The notes: a model not told the origin generated them from the sequence alone. Counted from the stretch's first letter, positions 53,984 through 62,089 are shown. The stretch: DNA of 64,000 bases from Alistipes sp. (GCA_017463615.1 JAFTOU010000027.1:230062-294061), one strand, 5' to 3'. A program made the numbers and translations.

Positions 53984-55024
53984 CTAATTTTTGGAATCTT
54001 CCAATAGCTGTTTGCAAATGTCGCCTACAAAGGTTGGGCCGTTATAGACAAAGCCAGTATATACCTGCACAAGCGTTGCGCCAGCGTCAAGCATAGCCTT
54101 CGCCTGCTCGGGGGTCATGATACCGCCCACGCCGATGATTGGATATGTGCCATTGGAGCGCTTGTATACGCGGCGGATAACCTCTATAGAGCGATTTGTA
54201 AGTGGTGCTCCGCTGACAATACCTGCGCCGTAGCGCTTCATACGCTCAGGCTCGGTCTTAAGGCCCGAGTGGCGGACAGTGCCGTTGGTGGCAACAATGC
54301 CGTCTAACGGGGTGTCAATCATAATGTCGGTCATCATATCTATATCCTCGTCCGAGAGGTCGGGCGAAATCTTTAGCAGTATCGGGCGATACTGATTCTG
54401 CCCGCGACGGAAGTCAAAGAGTGGTTCAAGGATAGATATAATGCTCTCGCGCGTGCGAGGGACATACTGCTTGAAGGAGGTGTTGTAGCTCACATTGACC
54501 GTAAAGTAGTCGGCATACTGATAGAGGTTGCGGAACACGCGCAGGTAGTCGTGCGGAGCATCCTCAGGCTCTGTGGCTGAGTTCTTGCCGATATTGCAGC
54601 CGATAATCACGCCGCCATGGTCGTTGCGCAAGTTGGCAACAGCCTGCTCCAGACCCTCGCTACTAAGACCTATGCGGTTCATTATAGCGCTGTCGTCATC
54701 CAGACGGAAGAGCCTTGGCTTAGGATTTCCCTGCTGCGGCTCGGGCGTTATGGTACCAATCTCCACAAAGCCGAAGCCCAACGCCCCCAGCTCGCGGAAG
54801 ATATCTCCATTGCGGTCAAAGCCCGCCGCCATACCTATCGGGTTGCGGAAGTGAATACCGAAAACATCGCGCTCCAGACGCTCATCCTCAACAGCATAGA
54901 GCTTGCGCATCAGCCACTTAGCGCCAGGGATATACCCCACCGCCCGCAGCAACATAACTGCAAGATTGTGCGACCTCTCCGCCCCCAACAGTGGAGCTAT
55001 AAAACTCAAAATGCGAAAAATCAT
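53984..55024 (-). CDS. pyrD: Quinone-dependent dihydroorotate dehydrogenase
   Basis: This 346-residue membrane-associated flavoenzyme oxidises dihydroorotate to orotate in pyrimidine synthesis. The class 2 features are an N-terminal membrane-binding helix (MIFRILSFIAPLLGAE), NPIGMAAGFDRNG, the catalytic-Ser region NVSYNTS, and VATNGTVRHSG with GVGGI for FMN. The -7 box TATCTTTG ends four bases before the ATG, so the mRNA looks leaderless. It heads the pyrD-cinA-amide hydrolase operon. Confidence 0.96.
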   Translation of the reverse strand: MIFRILSFIAPLLGAERSHNLAVMLLRAVGYIPGAKWLMRKLYAVEDERLERDVFGIHFRNPIGMAAGFDRNGDIFRELGALGFGFVEIGTITPEPQQGNPKPRLFRLDDDSAIMNRIGLSSEGLEQAVANLRNDHGGVIIGCNIGKNSATEPEDAPHDYLRVFRNLYQYADYFTVNVSYNTSFKQYVPRTRESIISILEPLFDFRRGQNQYRPILLKISPDLSDEDIDMMTDIMIDTPLDGIVATNGTVRHSGLKTEPERMKRYGAGIVSGAPLTNRSIEVIRRVYKRSNGTYPIIGVGGIMTPEQAKAMLDAGATLVQVYTGFVYNGPTFVGDICKQLLEDSKN

Positions 55025-55028
55025 ACCA

Positions 55029-55036
55029 CAAAGATA
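55029..55036 (-). promoter_or_regulatory. -7 box of pyrD, implying a leaderless transcript
   Basis: The minus strand reads TATCTTTG and only four bases (TGGT) separate it from the ATG at 55024. A TTTG lies 23 bases upstream as a possible -33. Confidence 0.6.
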
Positions 55037-55085
55037 TAAAATTTGTTTTGAATTTTATTCAAACATAGATAAATGGACTCGCCTA

Positions 55086-57704
55086 CTACTTATTTCTTGC
55101 CTCCTCGACGATTTGGGCGGCTTTGCGCTCCGCCTCGGCGATTAGCTTATCGGCAGCGGCTTTAGCGGCAACTTTGGCGATAGGATTACTTGCCTTAGCG
55201 ACCAGTTTATCCGCCTCGGTGCGTGCTGTGGCGATGATTTGCGCAGCGCGAGCCTCCGCCTCGGCGATAAGCTCCTGCTTGGCGGTATCTACCTTCTGCT
55301 CCACCTGCTCTACCACCTGCTGCTTATCTATGCCCGCCTTCTCAAGCACAGCCTCGGCACTCTTGGCAGTATCAAGGCCAATCTTTGGCGAGGTGAATGT
55401 ACCTCCAATCTTAGCGTGCAGGGTAACCTGCGGCAGGGCTACAGCCACCTTATAGTCTATACTCTGGTCAAGACCCGTAAGACCCGAGAGGGTGAGCTTG
55501 GTCTTGCCCAACTTGATATCAAACGGCTGGGTTACGATATTACCATCCTCAATAGTAAAGCTGATAACCGTAGCCTCGGAGGTCTGTATCGTATTCAAAT
55601 CAATGCCGTTGCCAACCACCTTGGCCAGCGCCGTAAAGGCAGGGATATTGGAGAGCTTGAAGTTGCCCGAGGTAATCTTACCATTTCCGTTTACGCTCTT
55701 GAGCACCGGCGACATAGTGCTGTCTAACAGCATATTACAGTTCAGCGCCATGGTGTATGTACCCTCAATCTTCTCAAAGAGTGGCACCATCTTGGTTATC
55801 ATTTCAACTTGCGCTGCTGTCGTCTTAAACGACGCTTCGCTGAAGTTTGCATTGAGTCTGAGCCTGGGATTAGAGACATCTGCGGTAGAGTAGAGTGCCG
55901 AAGCCTTTGCTGCACCGTCAAACATATTCATAATCAGGTTGTTAAGCGACAGCTCGCCACCGCGAACAGTAGCCGCACCGGCAAGGTTGTCTATAACCAT
56001 CTTGTCGTAGAGCACCTTGTCAAACTTGCAGCTCAGGGCAAGGTCAAGATTCTTCGGAACCTCTATAACGGTCATCGGCTCGTCCGCGCCCTCCTCTGTC
56101 TGCTCAGTGTTTTCCGTCTGCTCAGTCTGCTCCTCATCCTCCGCCATAGAAGCCATAATCTCGTTGAGGTCAAGCAGTGTAGAGTTTACCGAAAGGTTGC
56201 CCGAGAGGGTCTTGTCGTGCAGCAGATAGCCCCAGTAGTTTGTAAGGCTGCCCTTTGCCGAGATATCGCTCTTGCCGATAGTAATATCCAAATTCTCCAA
56301 CGCCATCTTTGACGGTGAGAGTGTTGCCAGAGCGCTCTTCACGCCGATAGTTGGCAGTGAGCCATACTCAACCTCTATGCTCTCCACGCCCAGCTGACCC
56401 GACACGGCAAGGCGGTCGTAAGCGCCCTTGTCAATATCCGAGAGGCGACCCGCAGCGCTCGCATCGGCGGTGATAATACCCGCAAGTGCCATATCCTCAA
56501 GCGGATAGATATCCTTAATAGCACCCAAATCTACCTTGCCCTTTGCCGTAGCGGCGAAATTGAGGTCCGAGAGCGGAGTAGAGGCCTTGAGTGTAGCCGA
56601 GAAGCTCTGACCGCCGAAGCTGGCACCAAAGCGCGACACATCTACCGTAGTTGCATCCAACGAGCCACCGCGATTTGCCACCGCAGCGACAATATTTATA
56701 TCGGTAACCGACTTTGGCAGGTCTGCATACTTGAAGCTACCGCCCGCAACCTTCATATTGAGGTTGAAGGCAGGATAGTTCTCGCCACTCATACGACCCT
56801 TGATATCGCCCGTAAGCGATACATCGCCCGCAGCGGTAAGATTCTTGAAATCAGTAGTATAGAATGCCGGAACAAGCGAGAGGATATTCTTGAAGTTGTT
56901 GCCCGAGCAGTCAAGGTTGATGTCGGTAACGATATCGTCGCCCTCAAGCTGCACCCAGCCATCAAGCGCCGCCTTGACGCTATTTACCGACAGCTGCAGA
57001 CCATTGAGGGTATACTTGTCATTCTCAAGGTCAGCCACCACGCTACCATCCAATGTAGCTGTAAGACCTGAGGCGTAGGACTCCTTGCCACTCACGAAGG
57101 TTATATCGCCAGCCGCAGCCTGCAGGGCAAGCGTAGTGGTTGCTGCCGAGAGGTCACCCGAGAGGTGCAACGAGGCTGGAGCGGTGTGGAAGTGCATAGC
57201 CGACTGGTTGTCGGTGTAGTATATCTTAGCATCCTCAATAGCGAGCGAGCGGAGCGAAAGGCTGAATGAGGATGAGGACTCCTCCTCAACCTCCTCTTCC
57301 TCCTCGCCATCACTCTTCATGATGTCCCAGTTTACAGCGCCATCCTTAGCCACCACGCCGTAAATCTCTGGCGAGAGCAGCCACACCTTGCTAATCTCAA
57401 AGCTATCGCCAAAGAGCGAGAAGAGGTCTACGGCAACCTCTATCTTATCTGCTGCCACAAGCGTCTGACCCTCAAAGGCTTCCACGCCCACAACGCTAAG
57501 ACCAGAGAGCCCCACAGAGGCCTTTGGAAAGTGGCGCAGCAGCGAAATATCCAACTTACTGAACTCAACCTTGGCGTTGAGCATATTGTTCGCCTCACGC
57601 TTTACAATCTCCTCAATTTTACCACTCAGAGCCACTGGCACAATCAGCATAATAGCCACAATCAGACCGAGTATAACTGAGATAATCTTCAAAAATTTTT
57701 TCAT
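55086..57704 (-). CDS. AsmA-family protein with a coiled-coil tail, 872 aa
   Basis: An N-terminal membrane anchor (residues ~5-28) is followed by AsmA-type repeating β-groove sequence (NMLNAKVEFSKLDISLLRHFP, SLSGLSVVGVEAF-like strands) through to an AsmA_2-like C-terminal region. AsmA proteins are thought to move phospholipid to the outer membrane. The last ~85 residues are an Ala/Glu/Lys-rich coiled coil (AEARAAQIIATARTEADK, AEAERKAAQIVEEARNK) not typical of the family. A Glu/Thr-rich insert (QTENTEQTEEG) lies mid-protein. It is divergent from the DUF4923 gene. Confidence 0.85.
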   Translation of the reverse strand: MKKFLKIISVILGLIVAIMLIVPVALSGKIEEIVKREANNMLNAKVEFSKLDISLLRHFPKASVGLSGLSVVGVEAFEGQTLVAADKIEVAVDLFSLFGDSFEISKVWLLSPEIYGVVAKDGAVNWDIMKSDGEEEEEVEEESSSSFSLSLRSLAIEDAKIYYTDNQSAMHFHTAPASLHLSGDLSAATTTLALQAAAGDITFVSGKESYASGLTATLDGSVVADLENDKYTLNGLQLSVNSVKAALDGWVQLEGDDIVTDINLDCSGNNFKNILSLVPAFYTTDFKNLTAAGDVSLTGDIKGRMSGENYPAFNLNMKVAGGSFKYADLPKSVTDINIVAAVANRGGSLDATTVDVSRFGASFGGQSFSATLKASTPLSDLNFAATAKGKVDLGAIKDIYPLEDMALAGIITADASAAGRLSDIDKGAYDRLAVSGQLGVESIEVEYGSLPTIGVKSALATLSPSKMALENLDITIGKSDISAKGSLTNYWGYLLHDKTLSGNLSVNSTLLDLNEIMASMAEDEEQTEQTENTEQTEEGADEPMTVIEVPKNLDLALSCKFDKVLYDKMVIDNLAGAATVRGGELSLNNLIMNMFDGAAKASALYSTADVSNPRLRLNANFSEASFKTTAAQVEMITKMVPLFEKIEGTYTMALNCNMLLDSTMSPVLKSVNGNGKITSGNFKLSNIPAFTALAKVVGNGIDLNTIQTSEATVISFTIEDGNIVTQPFDIKLGKTKLTLSGLTGLDQSIDYKVAVALPQVTLHAKIGGTFTSPKIGLDTAKSAEAVLEKAGIDKQQVVEQVEQKVDTAKQELIAEAEARAAQIIATARTEADKLVAKASNPIAKVAAKAAADKLIAEAERKAAQIVEEARNK

Positions 57705-57724
57705 AATTTATCGTTTTTTATTTC

Positions 57725-57752
57725 CAAAGTTAGTGAGAATTTCTTAATTTTG
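57725..57752. promoter_or_regulatory. Divergent promoter region of the AsmA-like and DUF4923 genes
   Basis: The minus strand carries TAACTTTG at 57725-57732 for the AsmA-like gene. The plus strand carries TAATTTTG at 57745-57752 for DUF4923. The two boxes are only 12 bases apart, so the two promoters probably interfere with each other. Confidence 0.6.
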
Positions 57753-57776
57753 TAGCAAATATAAATAAAAAGTATT

Positions 57777-58376
57777 ATGAAACGAATTTTTATCACATTT
57801 TTCGCCGCTCTATTTACCCTCACAACGGTAAATGCCCAGTGGCTTGACGCCCTGAAAAAGGTCGCAACAGAGGTGGTAGACCAGGCTACAGATGGTCAGC
57901 TTACACAGCTGGCAGTTATCGGCAATTGGACATATTCAGCCCCTACCGTAAAGCTCCAGGGCGATGATACCCTCTCCAACCTCGGCAGCACAGCCCTTAC
58001 CTCAACCCTTGAGAGTAAGCTGGTTAGCGCCTTTGCAAAGGTGGGCATCAGCGAGGGCTTCTGCTCCGTGACATTCAATGCCGATGGTACATTCTCCATG
58101 CCAGTAAAGAGCAAGAGCCTCACAGGTACATATACCTACAACAACACCGACCACTCGCTCACCATGCTTGTCGGCCAGAGTGGCAAGATAGACCTCAAGG
58201 GCTACGCCTACATCAGCGGCGAGAGCCTGCAGCTGGTCTTCCCTATCAACAAGTTCACCCAGCTGCTCACAACCCTCGGCTCAAGCGTCAGCGCCCTGAG
58301 CTCTGTAACCTCCCTGGTAAAGCAGTACGAGAACATCTACCTCGGCCTCTCATTCAACAGAGTGGTAGCGGAGTAG
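57777..58376 (+). CDS. DUF4923 lipocalin-like secreted protein, 199 aa
   Basis: A signal peptide (ends TVNAQ) precedes LDALKKVATEVVDQATDG and a β-barrel-like region (GNWTYSAPTVKLQGDD, VTFNADGTFSMPVKSKSLTGTY) characteristic of the DUF4923 family. A small periplasmic ligand-binding role is inferred. It is the only plus-strand gene here that is followed by a family A repeat (copy 6). Confidence 0.85.
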   Translation: MKRIFITFFAALFTLTTVNAQWLDALKKVATEVVDQATDGQLTQLAVIGNWTYSAPTVKLQGDDTLSNLGSTALTSTLESKLVSAFAKVGISEGFCSVTFNADGTFSMPVKSKSLTGTYTYNNTDHSLTMLVGQSGKIDLKGYAYISGESLQLVFPINKFTQLLTTLGSSVSALSSVTSLVKQYENIYLGLSFNRVVAE

Positions 58377-58404
58377 TTCTAAAACTCCGAGTGCAACCTG
58401 CACC

Positions 58405-58532
58405 TTTTATCGTCAGAGTGGTGCAGTTACCACGCTCGGCAAAAAGTGGCAACGATGGATAGTACTAAAGCGTACAGCCATTGTTGCCACCTTTTTGTTA
58501 GCGGAAGTAAATGCGCCACTATCACGATAAAA
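58405..58532. repeat. Family A structured repeat, copy 6
   Basis: The outer arms are TTTTATCGTCAGAGTGG and CCACTATCACGATAAAA. The inner hairpin (58441-58506) pairs GTGGCAACGATGG with CCATTGTTGCCAC around GTAC-TAAAGC-GTAC, with one G·U. It lies 28 bases after the DUF4923 stop. The loop has the same orientation as in copies 1-5, although the upstream gene is on the opposite strand. Confidence 0.85.
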
Positions 58533-58554
58533 GCGAAAAGCTGATGGCCAAAAT

Positions 58555-58586
58555 TTTGCATCTTCAAAAAACTTTTCCTATCTTTG
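58555..58586 (+). promoter_or_regulatory. Promoter of the NifU-like/GGGtGRT operon
   Basis: TTTG at 58555-58558 and TATCTTTG at 58579-58586 are separated by 20 bases, a good match to the consensus. The leader to the ATG at 58640 is about 50 bases. Confidence 0.75.
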
Positions 58587-58639
58587 CGATAGAATGTGTA
58601 GAAATTTATCTTAAACACTTTTAATAACATTAAACTCTT

Positions 58640-59332
58640 ATGATTTATTCACACGAAGTGCAGCAGATGTGCTGCGTAAAGAAGGGTGCTAATCACGAGT
58701 CTGCTCCTATCCCTGAGGAGGGCAAGTGGGTTCGCGCCAAGGAGATTAAGGACATTTCTGGTCTTACTCACGGCATCGGTTGGTGCGCACCTCAGCAGGG
58801 TGCTTGTAAGCTGACCCTCAATGTTAAGGATGGTATCATCCAGGAGGCTCTCGTTGAGACTATCGGTTGCTCTGGTATGACCCACTCAGCTGCTATGGCT
58901 TCTGAGATTCTGCCAGGTAAGACTATCCTTGAGGCACTCAACACTGACCTTGTTTGCGACGCTATCAACACCGCTATGCGCGAGTTGTTCAAGCAGATCG
59001 TTTACGGTCGTACTCAGTCTGCTTTCTCTGAGGGCGGTCTGGTTATCGGTGCTTCTCTTGAGGATCTGGGTAAGGGTCTGCGTTCACAGGTGGGTACTAT
59101 GTTCGGTACTCTGGCTAAGGGCGCTCGTTACCTTGAGATGGCAGAGGGCTACTGTACTCGTATGGGTCTTGACGCTAACGACGAGATTATCGGCTACGAG
59201 TTCGTTCACCTCGGCAAGTTTATGGACTTCGTAAAGAAGGGCATTGAGCCAGTAGAGGCACTTGAGAAGGCTAAGGGTTCTTACGGCCGCTTCAAGGATG
59301 CAGTTAAGTACATTGATCCTCGTCACGAGTAA
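58640..59332 (+). CDS. NifU-like iron-sulfur scaffold protein, 230 aa
   Basis: The sequence resembles the IscU/NifU N-terminal scaffold fold: GIGWCAPQQGACKLTLNVKDG, IGCSGMTHSAAMASEILPG, and a further Cys near residue 173. Such proteins assemble Fe-S clusters on conserved cysteines. It is longer than IscU and the spacing is unusual, so the assignment is to superfamily only. The GGGtGRT gene follows after 35 bases and the two share strong T-ending codon use (ggt, gct), suggesting high expression. Confidence 0.8.
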   Translation: MIYSHEVQQMCCVKKGANHESAPIPEEGKWVRAKEIKDISGLTHGIGWCAPQQGACKLTLNVKDGIIQEALVETIGCSGMTHSAAMASEILPGKTILEALNTDLVCDAINTAMRELFKQIVYGRTQSAFSEGGLVIGASLEDLGKGLRSQVGTMFGTLAKGARYLEMAEGYCTRMGLDANDEIIGYEFVHLGKFMDFVKKGIEPVEALEKAKGSYGRFKDAVKYIDPRHE

Positions 59333-59367
59333 ACCATATTGTTAAACCATTAAACTTTAGAAGAATT

Positions 59368-60366
59368 ATGGCATTATTTGAGAGCTATGAGCGCAGAATT
59401 GATAAGATTAACGCTGTGCTTGCACAATATGGAATCAATGGCATTGAGGATGCAAAGGCTATCTGCGAGGCTAAGGGTATTGACCCTTACACAATGTGTG
59501 AGGAGACCCAGCCAATCTGCTTTGAGAATGCAAAGTGGGCTTATGTAGTAGGCGCTGCTATCGCTATTAAGAAGGGCTGCACTTCTGCTGCTGACGCTGC
59601 AGAGGCTATCGGCGAGGGTCTGCAGGCATTCTGTATCCCAGGATCTGTTGCTGACGACCGCCTTGTAGGTCTTGGTCACGGTAACCTCGCTGCTCGTCTG
59701 CTCCGCGAGGAGACTCAGTGCTTCGCTTTCCTTGCTGGTCACGAGTCTTTCGCAGCTGCTGAGGGCGCTATTAAGATTGCCGAGATGGCAAACAAGGTTC
59801 GTAAGAACCCACTCCGCGTAATCCTTAACGGTCTTGGTAAGGACGCTGCTAAGATTATCTCTCGTATCAACGGCTTTACCTATGTTCAGACCCAGTTTGA
59901 CTACTACACTGGCGAGGTACACGAGGTTGAGACTATCGCTTACTCTGATGGCCTCCGCTCAAAGGTTCGTTGCTATGGCGTAGACGATGTTCGCGAGGGC
60001 GTTGCAGTGATGTGGAAGGAGGATGTAGATGTATCTATCACCGGTAACTCTACCAACCCAACCCGCTTCCAGCACCCAGTAGCAGGTACCTATAAGAAGG
60101 AGCGCGTTCTTGCAGGCAAGAAGTACTTCTCAGTAGCATCAGGTGGCGGTACCGGCCGTACCCTCCACCCAGATAACATGGGCGCAGGTCCTGCATCTTA
60201 CGGTATGACCGACACCCTTGGTCGTATGCACTCAGACGCACAGTTCGCAGGTTCATCTTCAGTACCAGCACACGTTGAGATGATGGGCTTCCTCGGCATG
60301 GGTAACAACCCAATGGTAGGTGCAACTGTGGCAGTGGCTGTTGCTATCCAGCAGGCAATGAAATAG
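59368..60366 (+). CDS. GGGtGRT family protein, 332 aa
   Basis: The namesake motif GGGTGRT is present near residue 263. Other conserved blocks are HGNLAARLLREETQCFAFLAGHES and PAHVEMMGFLGMGNNPMVGA. I know of no established biochemical function for this family. Its place after a NifU-like scaffold implies a role tied to Fe-S chemistry or a metal cofactor. It has no signal peptide, so it is cytoplasmic. The last 57 bases are duplicated downstream at 60494-60550. Confidence 0.88.
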   Translation: MALFESYERRIDKINAVLAQYGINGIEDAKAICEAKGIDPYTMCEETQPICFENAKWAYVVGAAIAIKKGCTSAADAAEAIGEGLQAFCIPGSVADDRLVGLGHGNLAARLLREETQCFAFLAGHESFAAAEGAIKIAEMANKVRKNPLRVILNGLGKDAAKIISRINGFTYVQTQFDYYTGEVHEVETIAYSDGLRSKVRCYGVDDVREGVAVMWKEDVDVSITGNSTNPTRFQHPVAGTYKKERVLAGKKYFSVASGGGTGRTLHPDNMGAGPASYGMTDTLGRMHSDAQFAGSSSVPAHVEMMGFLGMGNNPMVGATVAVAVAIQQAMK

Positions 60367-60385
60367 TAAAACCATACACTAAATG

Positions 60386-60417
60386 AAAGAGACACTCGCT
60401 GAGTGTCTCTTTTTTTG
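60386..60417 (+). terminator. Terminator of the NifU-like/GGGtGRT operon
   Basis: AAAGAGACACTC and GAGTGTCTCTTT pair perfectly around a three-base loop, followed by a run of T. Confidence 0.93.
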
Positions 60418-60442
60418 GGTTGTTACCCTATTTTTTGACATT

Positions 60443-60475
60443 CCCCCTAAATCCCCCTTTGGCAAAGGGGGACTT
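60443..60475. repeat. C-rich hairpin repeat, copy 2
   Basis: CCCCCTAAATCCCCCTTT and AAAGGGGGACTT form the same hairpin as at 51141. It lies between the terminator and the duplicated gene end. Confidence 0.75.
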
Positions 60476-60493
60476 GGTCGCCTACGGCTCCAG

Positions 60494-60550
60494 CCCAATG
60501 GTAGGTGCAACTGTGGCAGTGGCTGTTGCTATTCAGCAGGCAATGAAATA
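60494..60550 (+). repeat. Duplicate of the GGGtGRT gene 3' end
   Basis: These 57 bases match 60309-60365 with one difference (tattcag for tatccag) and encode PMVGATVAVAVAIQQAMK in a frame with no start. The stop becomes TAA instead of TAG. It is a non-coding relic. The gap 60367-60677 holds the terminator, the C-rich repeat, this duplicate and the apt promoter. Confidence 0.9.
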
Positions 60551-60648
60551 AGCCTATCCACCGCTAGGATTTTTCTTGCACAAAGTTTGCAGAGGCAGGA
60601 AGTTTGTGCTTTTCAGTGGCAAAATGGCTGAGTATTAACATTTTTTAC

Positions 60649-60656
60649 TATCTTTG
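60649..60656 (+). promoter_or_regulatory. -7 box of apt
   Basis: TATCTTTG lies 21 bases before the ATG at 60678. The -33 is weak. Confidence 0.6.
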
Positions 60657-60677
60657 TAGCAGTTAATTGTTTGAGCT

Positions 60678-61238
60678 ATGTTAGAGACACTTAAATTTTA
60701 CAAGGATTTTCCGAAGGAGGGTATCAATTTTATTGACATAATTCCGTTCTTGCAGTCGCGCAAGGCCTTTAGGGAGGTGATTGAGGCGCTGAATAAGGCG
60801 ACCACTGCGCCGAATGTTGCTGCGCCAGAGGCGCGTGCGTTCCTATTTGCTGCGCCGCTGCTCACGGAGGAGGGTGCTGTGGAGAACATCATTCCGATGC
60901 GCAAGTCGGGCAAGTTGCCGTTCCACGAGGGCGATTTGGTTGAGGTGAAGATTGAGAAGGAGTACGGTTTTGACCGTCTCTACTATCGTCTGAGCGACAT
61001 TGCGGCGGGTGTACCTACGGGCGATGTTTTTGAGGTTACAATTCTGGACGATGTGCTGGCTACGGGTGGCACTGCCGAGGGTGTTGCGCGCTCGTTGGAG
61101 CAGCTGACCGTATACAAGGAGGGCAAGCCGTACAAGGTGCGCATCAAGGAGTTTGTATTCCTTGTAGGCATTCCTGAGATTGGCGGTCGCGAGCGTCTGG
61201 AGACCATAGCCCCTGTGACCGTGCTGATGAACATCTAA
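60678..61238 (+). CDS. apt: Adenine phosphoribosyltransferase-like protein
   Basis: This 186-residue enzyme transfers adenine to PRPP to make AMP. It has the N-terminal PKEGINFIDIIPFL, the EARAFLFAAPL block, the FHEGDLVEVKIEKEYG loop and the PRPP motif ILDDVLATGGTA. Length fits Apt. The EARGFLFG block of typical Apt is slightly altered (EARAFLFA), so another purine phosphoribosyltransferase is possible. It is monocistronic with a perfect hairpin behind it. Confidence 0.85.
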   Translation: MLETLKFYKDFPKEGINFIDIIPFLQSRKAFREVIEALNKATTAPNVAAPEARAFLFAAPLLTEEGAVENIIPMRKSGKLPFHEGDLVEVKIEKEYGFDRLYYRLSDIAAGVPTGDVFEVTILDDVLATGGTAEGVARSLEQLTVYKEGKPYKVRIKEFVFLVGIPEIGGRERLETIAPVTVLMNI

Positions 61239-61254
61239 ACTGGTCATCAAAATT

Positions 61255-61298
61255 AAAGCGCAGTGTAGATTAAATCTACACTGCGCTTTGCTTTTTTA
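61255..61298. terminator. Bidirectional terminator between apt and the M48 gene
   Basis: AAAGCGCAGTGTAGAT and its exact complement flank a three-base loop (61255-61289), followed by a T tract. It lies between convergent genes. Confidence 0.92.
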
Positions 61299-61306
61299 CG
61301 GTATGG

Positions 61307-62089
61307 CTACTTCTGGTTAGCTACATACTTATCTGCCATCTCCTTAACGCGAGCCGCGCGGGTTGCGCTATCAGGGTGAGTAGAGAACATCTGGGTCACC
61401 TTAGAGACGGTTGAAGAGCTGCTGCTGCCTGCCATCTGAATCAGCTTGTTGAGCGAGTTATACATAGCGTATGGGCTATAGTCGTTAGCCACGCATATAT
61501 TAAATGCCTCCTCGTCGGCTGCAAACTCCTGCTTCTGAGAGAACTGAGCCTCGCCATAAGCCACGGCGATAGCTGCCAGCTGCGACTGCGTCAGCTTCTC
61601 AAGTGTTGGGCTGATAGCACCGATAGCGTCCTTAAGAGCGGCAGTCTGGTATGCCTGCTTCATCATATTCTTGGTATCGGCGTGCTTGAGGTGGCCAATC
61701 TCGTGACCGATAACGGCAAATACCTCCTCGTCGGTCATGGCATCCATAAGACCCGAGTATACGCGGATGCTACCATCGCCACAAGCGAAGGCATTAACCT
61801 CGTCGGTCTGGTAGACCTTGAAGTTGAGGTTGAGGTTCTCCGCGCCCTTGATGTTCTTAACCAGCTTGTTCAGACGCACTGCGTATGGCGAGTTGTCGGC
61901 AGCGATAGTGTTCAGTGAGTCCTGGTAGACCATATACTCGCTACACATCTGTGCCACCTGCGCATCGGTAATAGAGAGCGAAGTGGCGATATTCGTTCCA
62001 GCACTGAGAAGTTTCTCCTGATTGAGTGAACTGAGTGCGCCGCAGCCTACAAGCATCAGCGGACAGAGAAGAATAAGAATCTTTTTCAT
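61307..62089 (-). CDS. M48-family metalloprotease lipoprotein, 260 aa
   Basis: The lipid Cys is at residue 16 (PLMLVGC). The Zn site is HEIGH in FAVIGHEIGHLKHAD, with a downstream Glu in EFAADEEAFN. The protein resembles BepA/LoiP-type periplasmic proteases that act in outer-membrane quality control. It starts 12 bases after the FAD protein gene, so it is second in a two-gene operon. Confidence 0.92.
   Translation of the reverse strand: MKKILILLCPLMLVGCGALSSLNQEKLLSAGTNIATSLSITDAQVAQMCSEYMVYQDSLNTIAADNSPYAVRLNKLVKNIKGAENLNLNFKVYQTDEVNAFACGDGSIRVYSGLMDAMTDEEVFAVIGHEIGHLKHADTKNMMKQAYQTAALKDAIGAISPTLEKLTQSQLAAIAVAYGEAQFSQKQEFAADEEAFNICVANDYSPYAMYNSLNKLIQMAGSSSSSTVSKVTQMFSTHPDSATRAARVKEMADKYVANQK

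Noticed and set aside
2085-58532. Family A copies as integron attC sites
   Set aside because: They lack the RYYYAAC/GTTRRRY boxes and there is no integrase or cassette array in the window.
51141-60475. C-rich hairpins as a CRISPR array
   Set aside because: Only two copies, 9 kb apart, with no spacers or cas genes.
60383-60631. 82-codon ORF after the GGGtGRT gene
   Set aside because: It runs through a terminator, a hairpin repeat and the duplicated gene end in the wrong frame.
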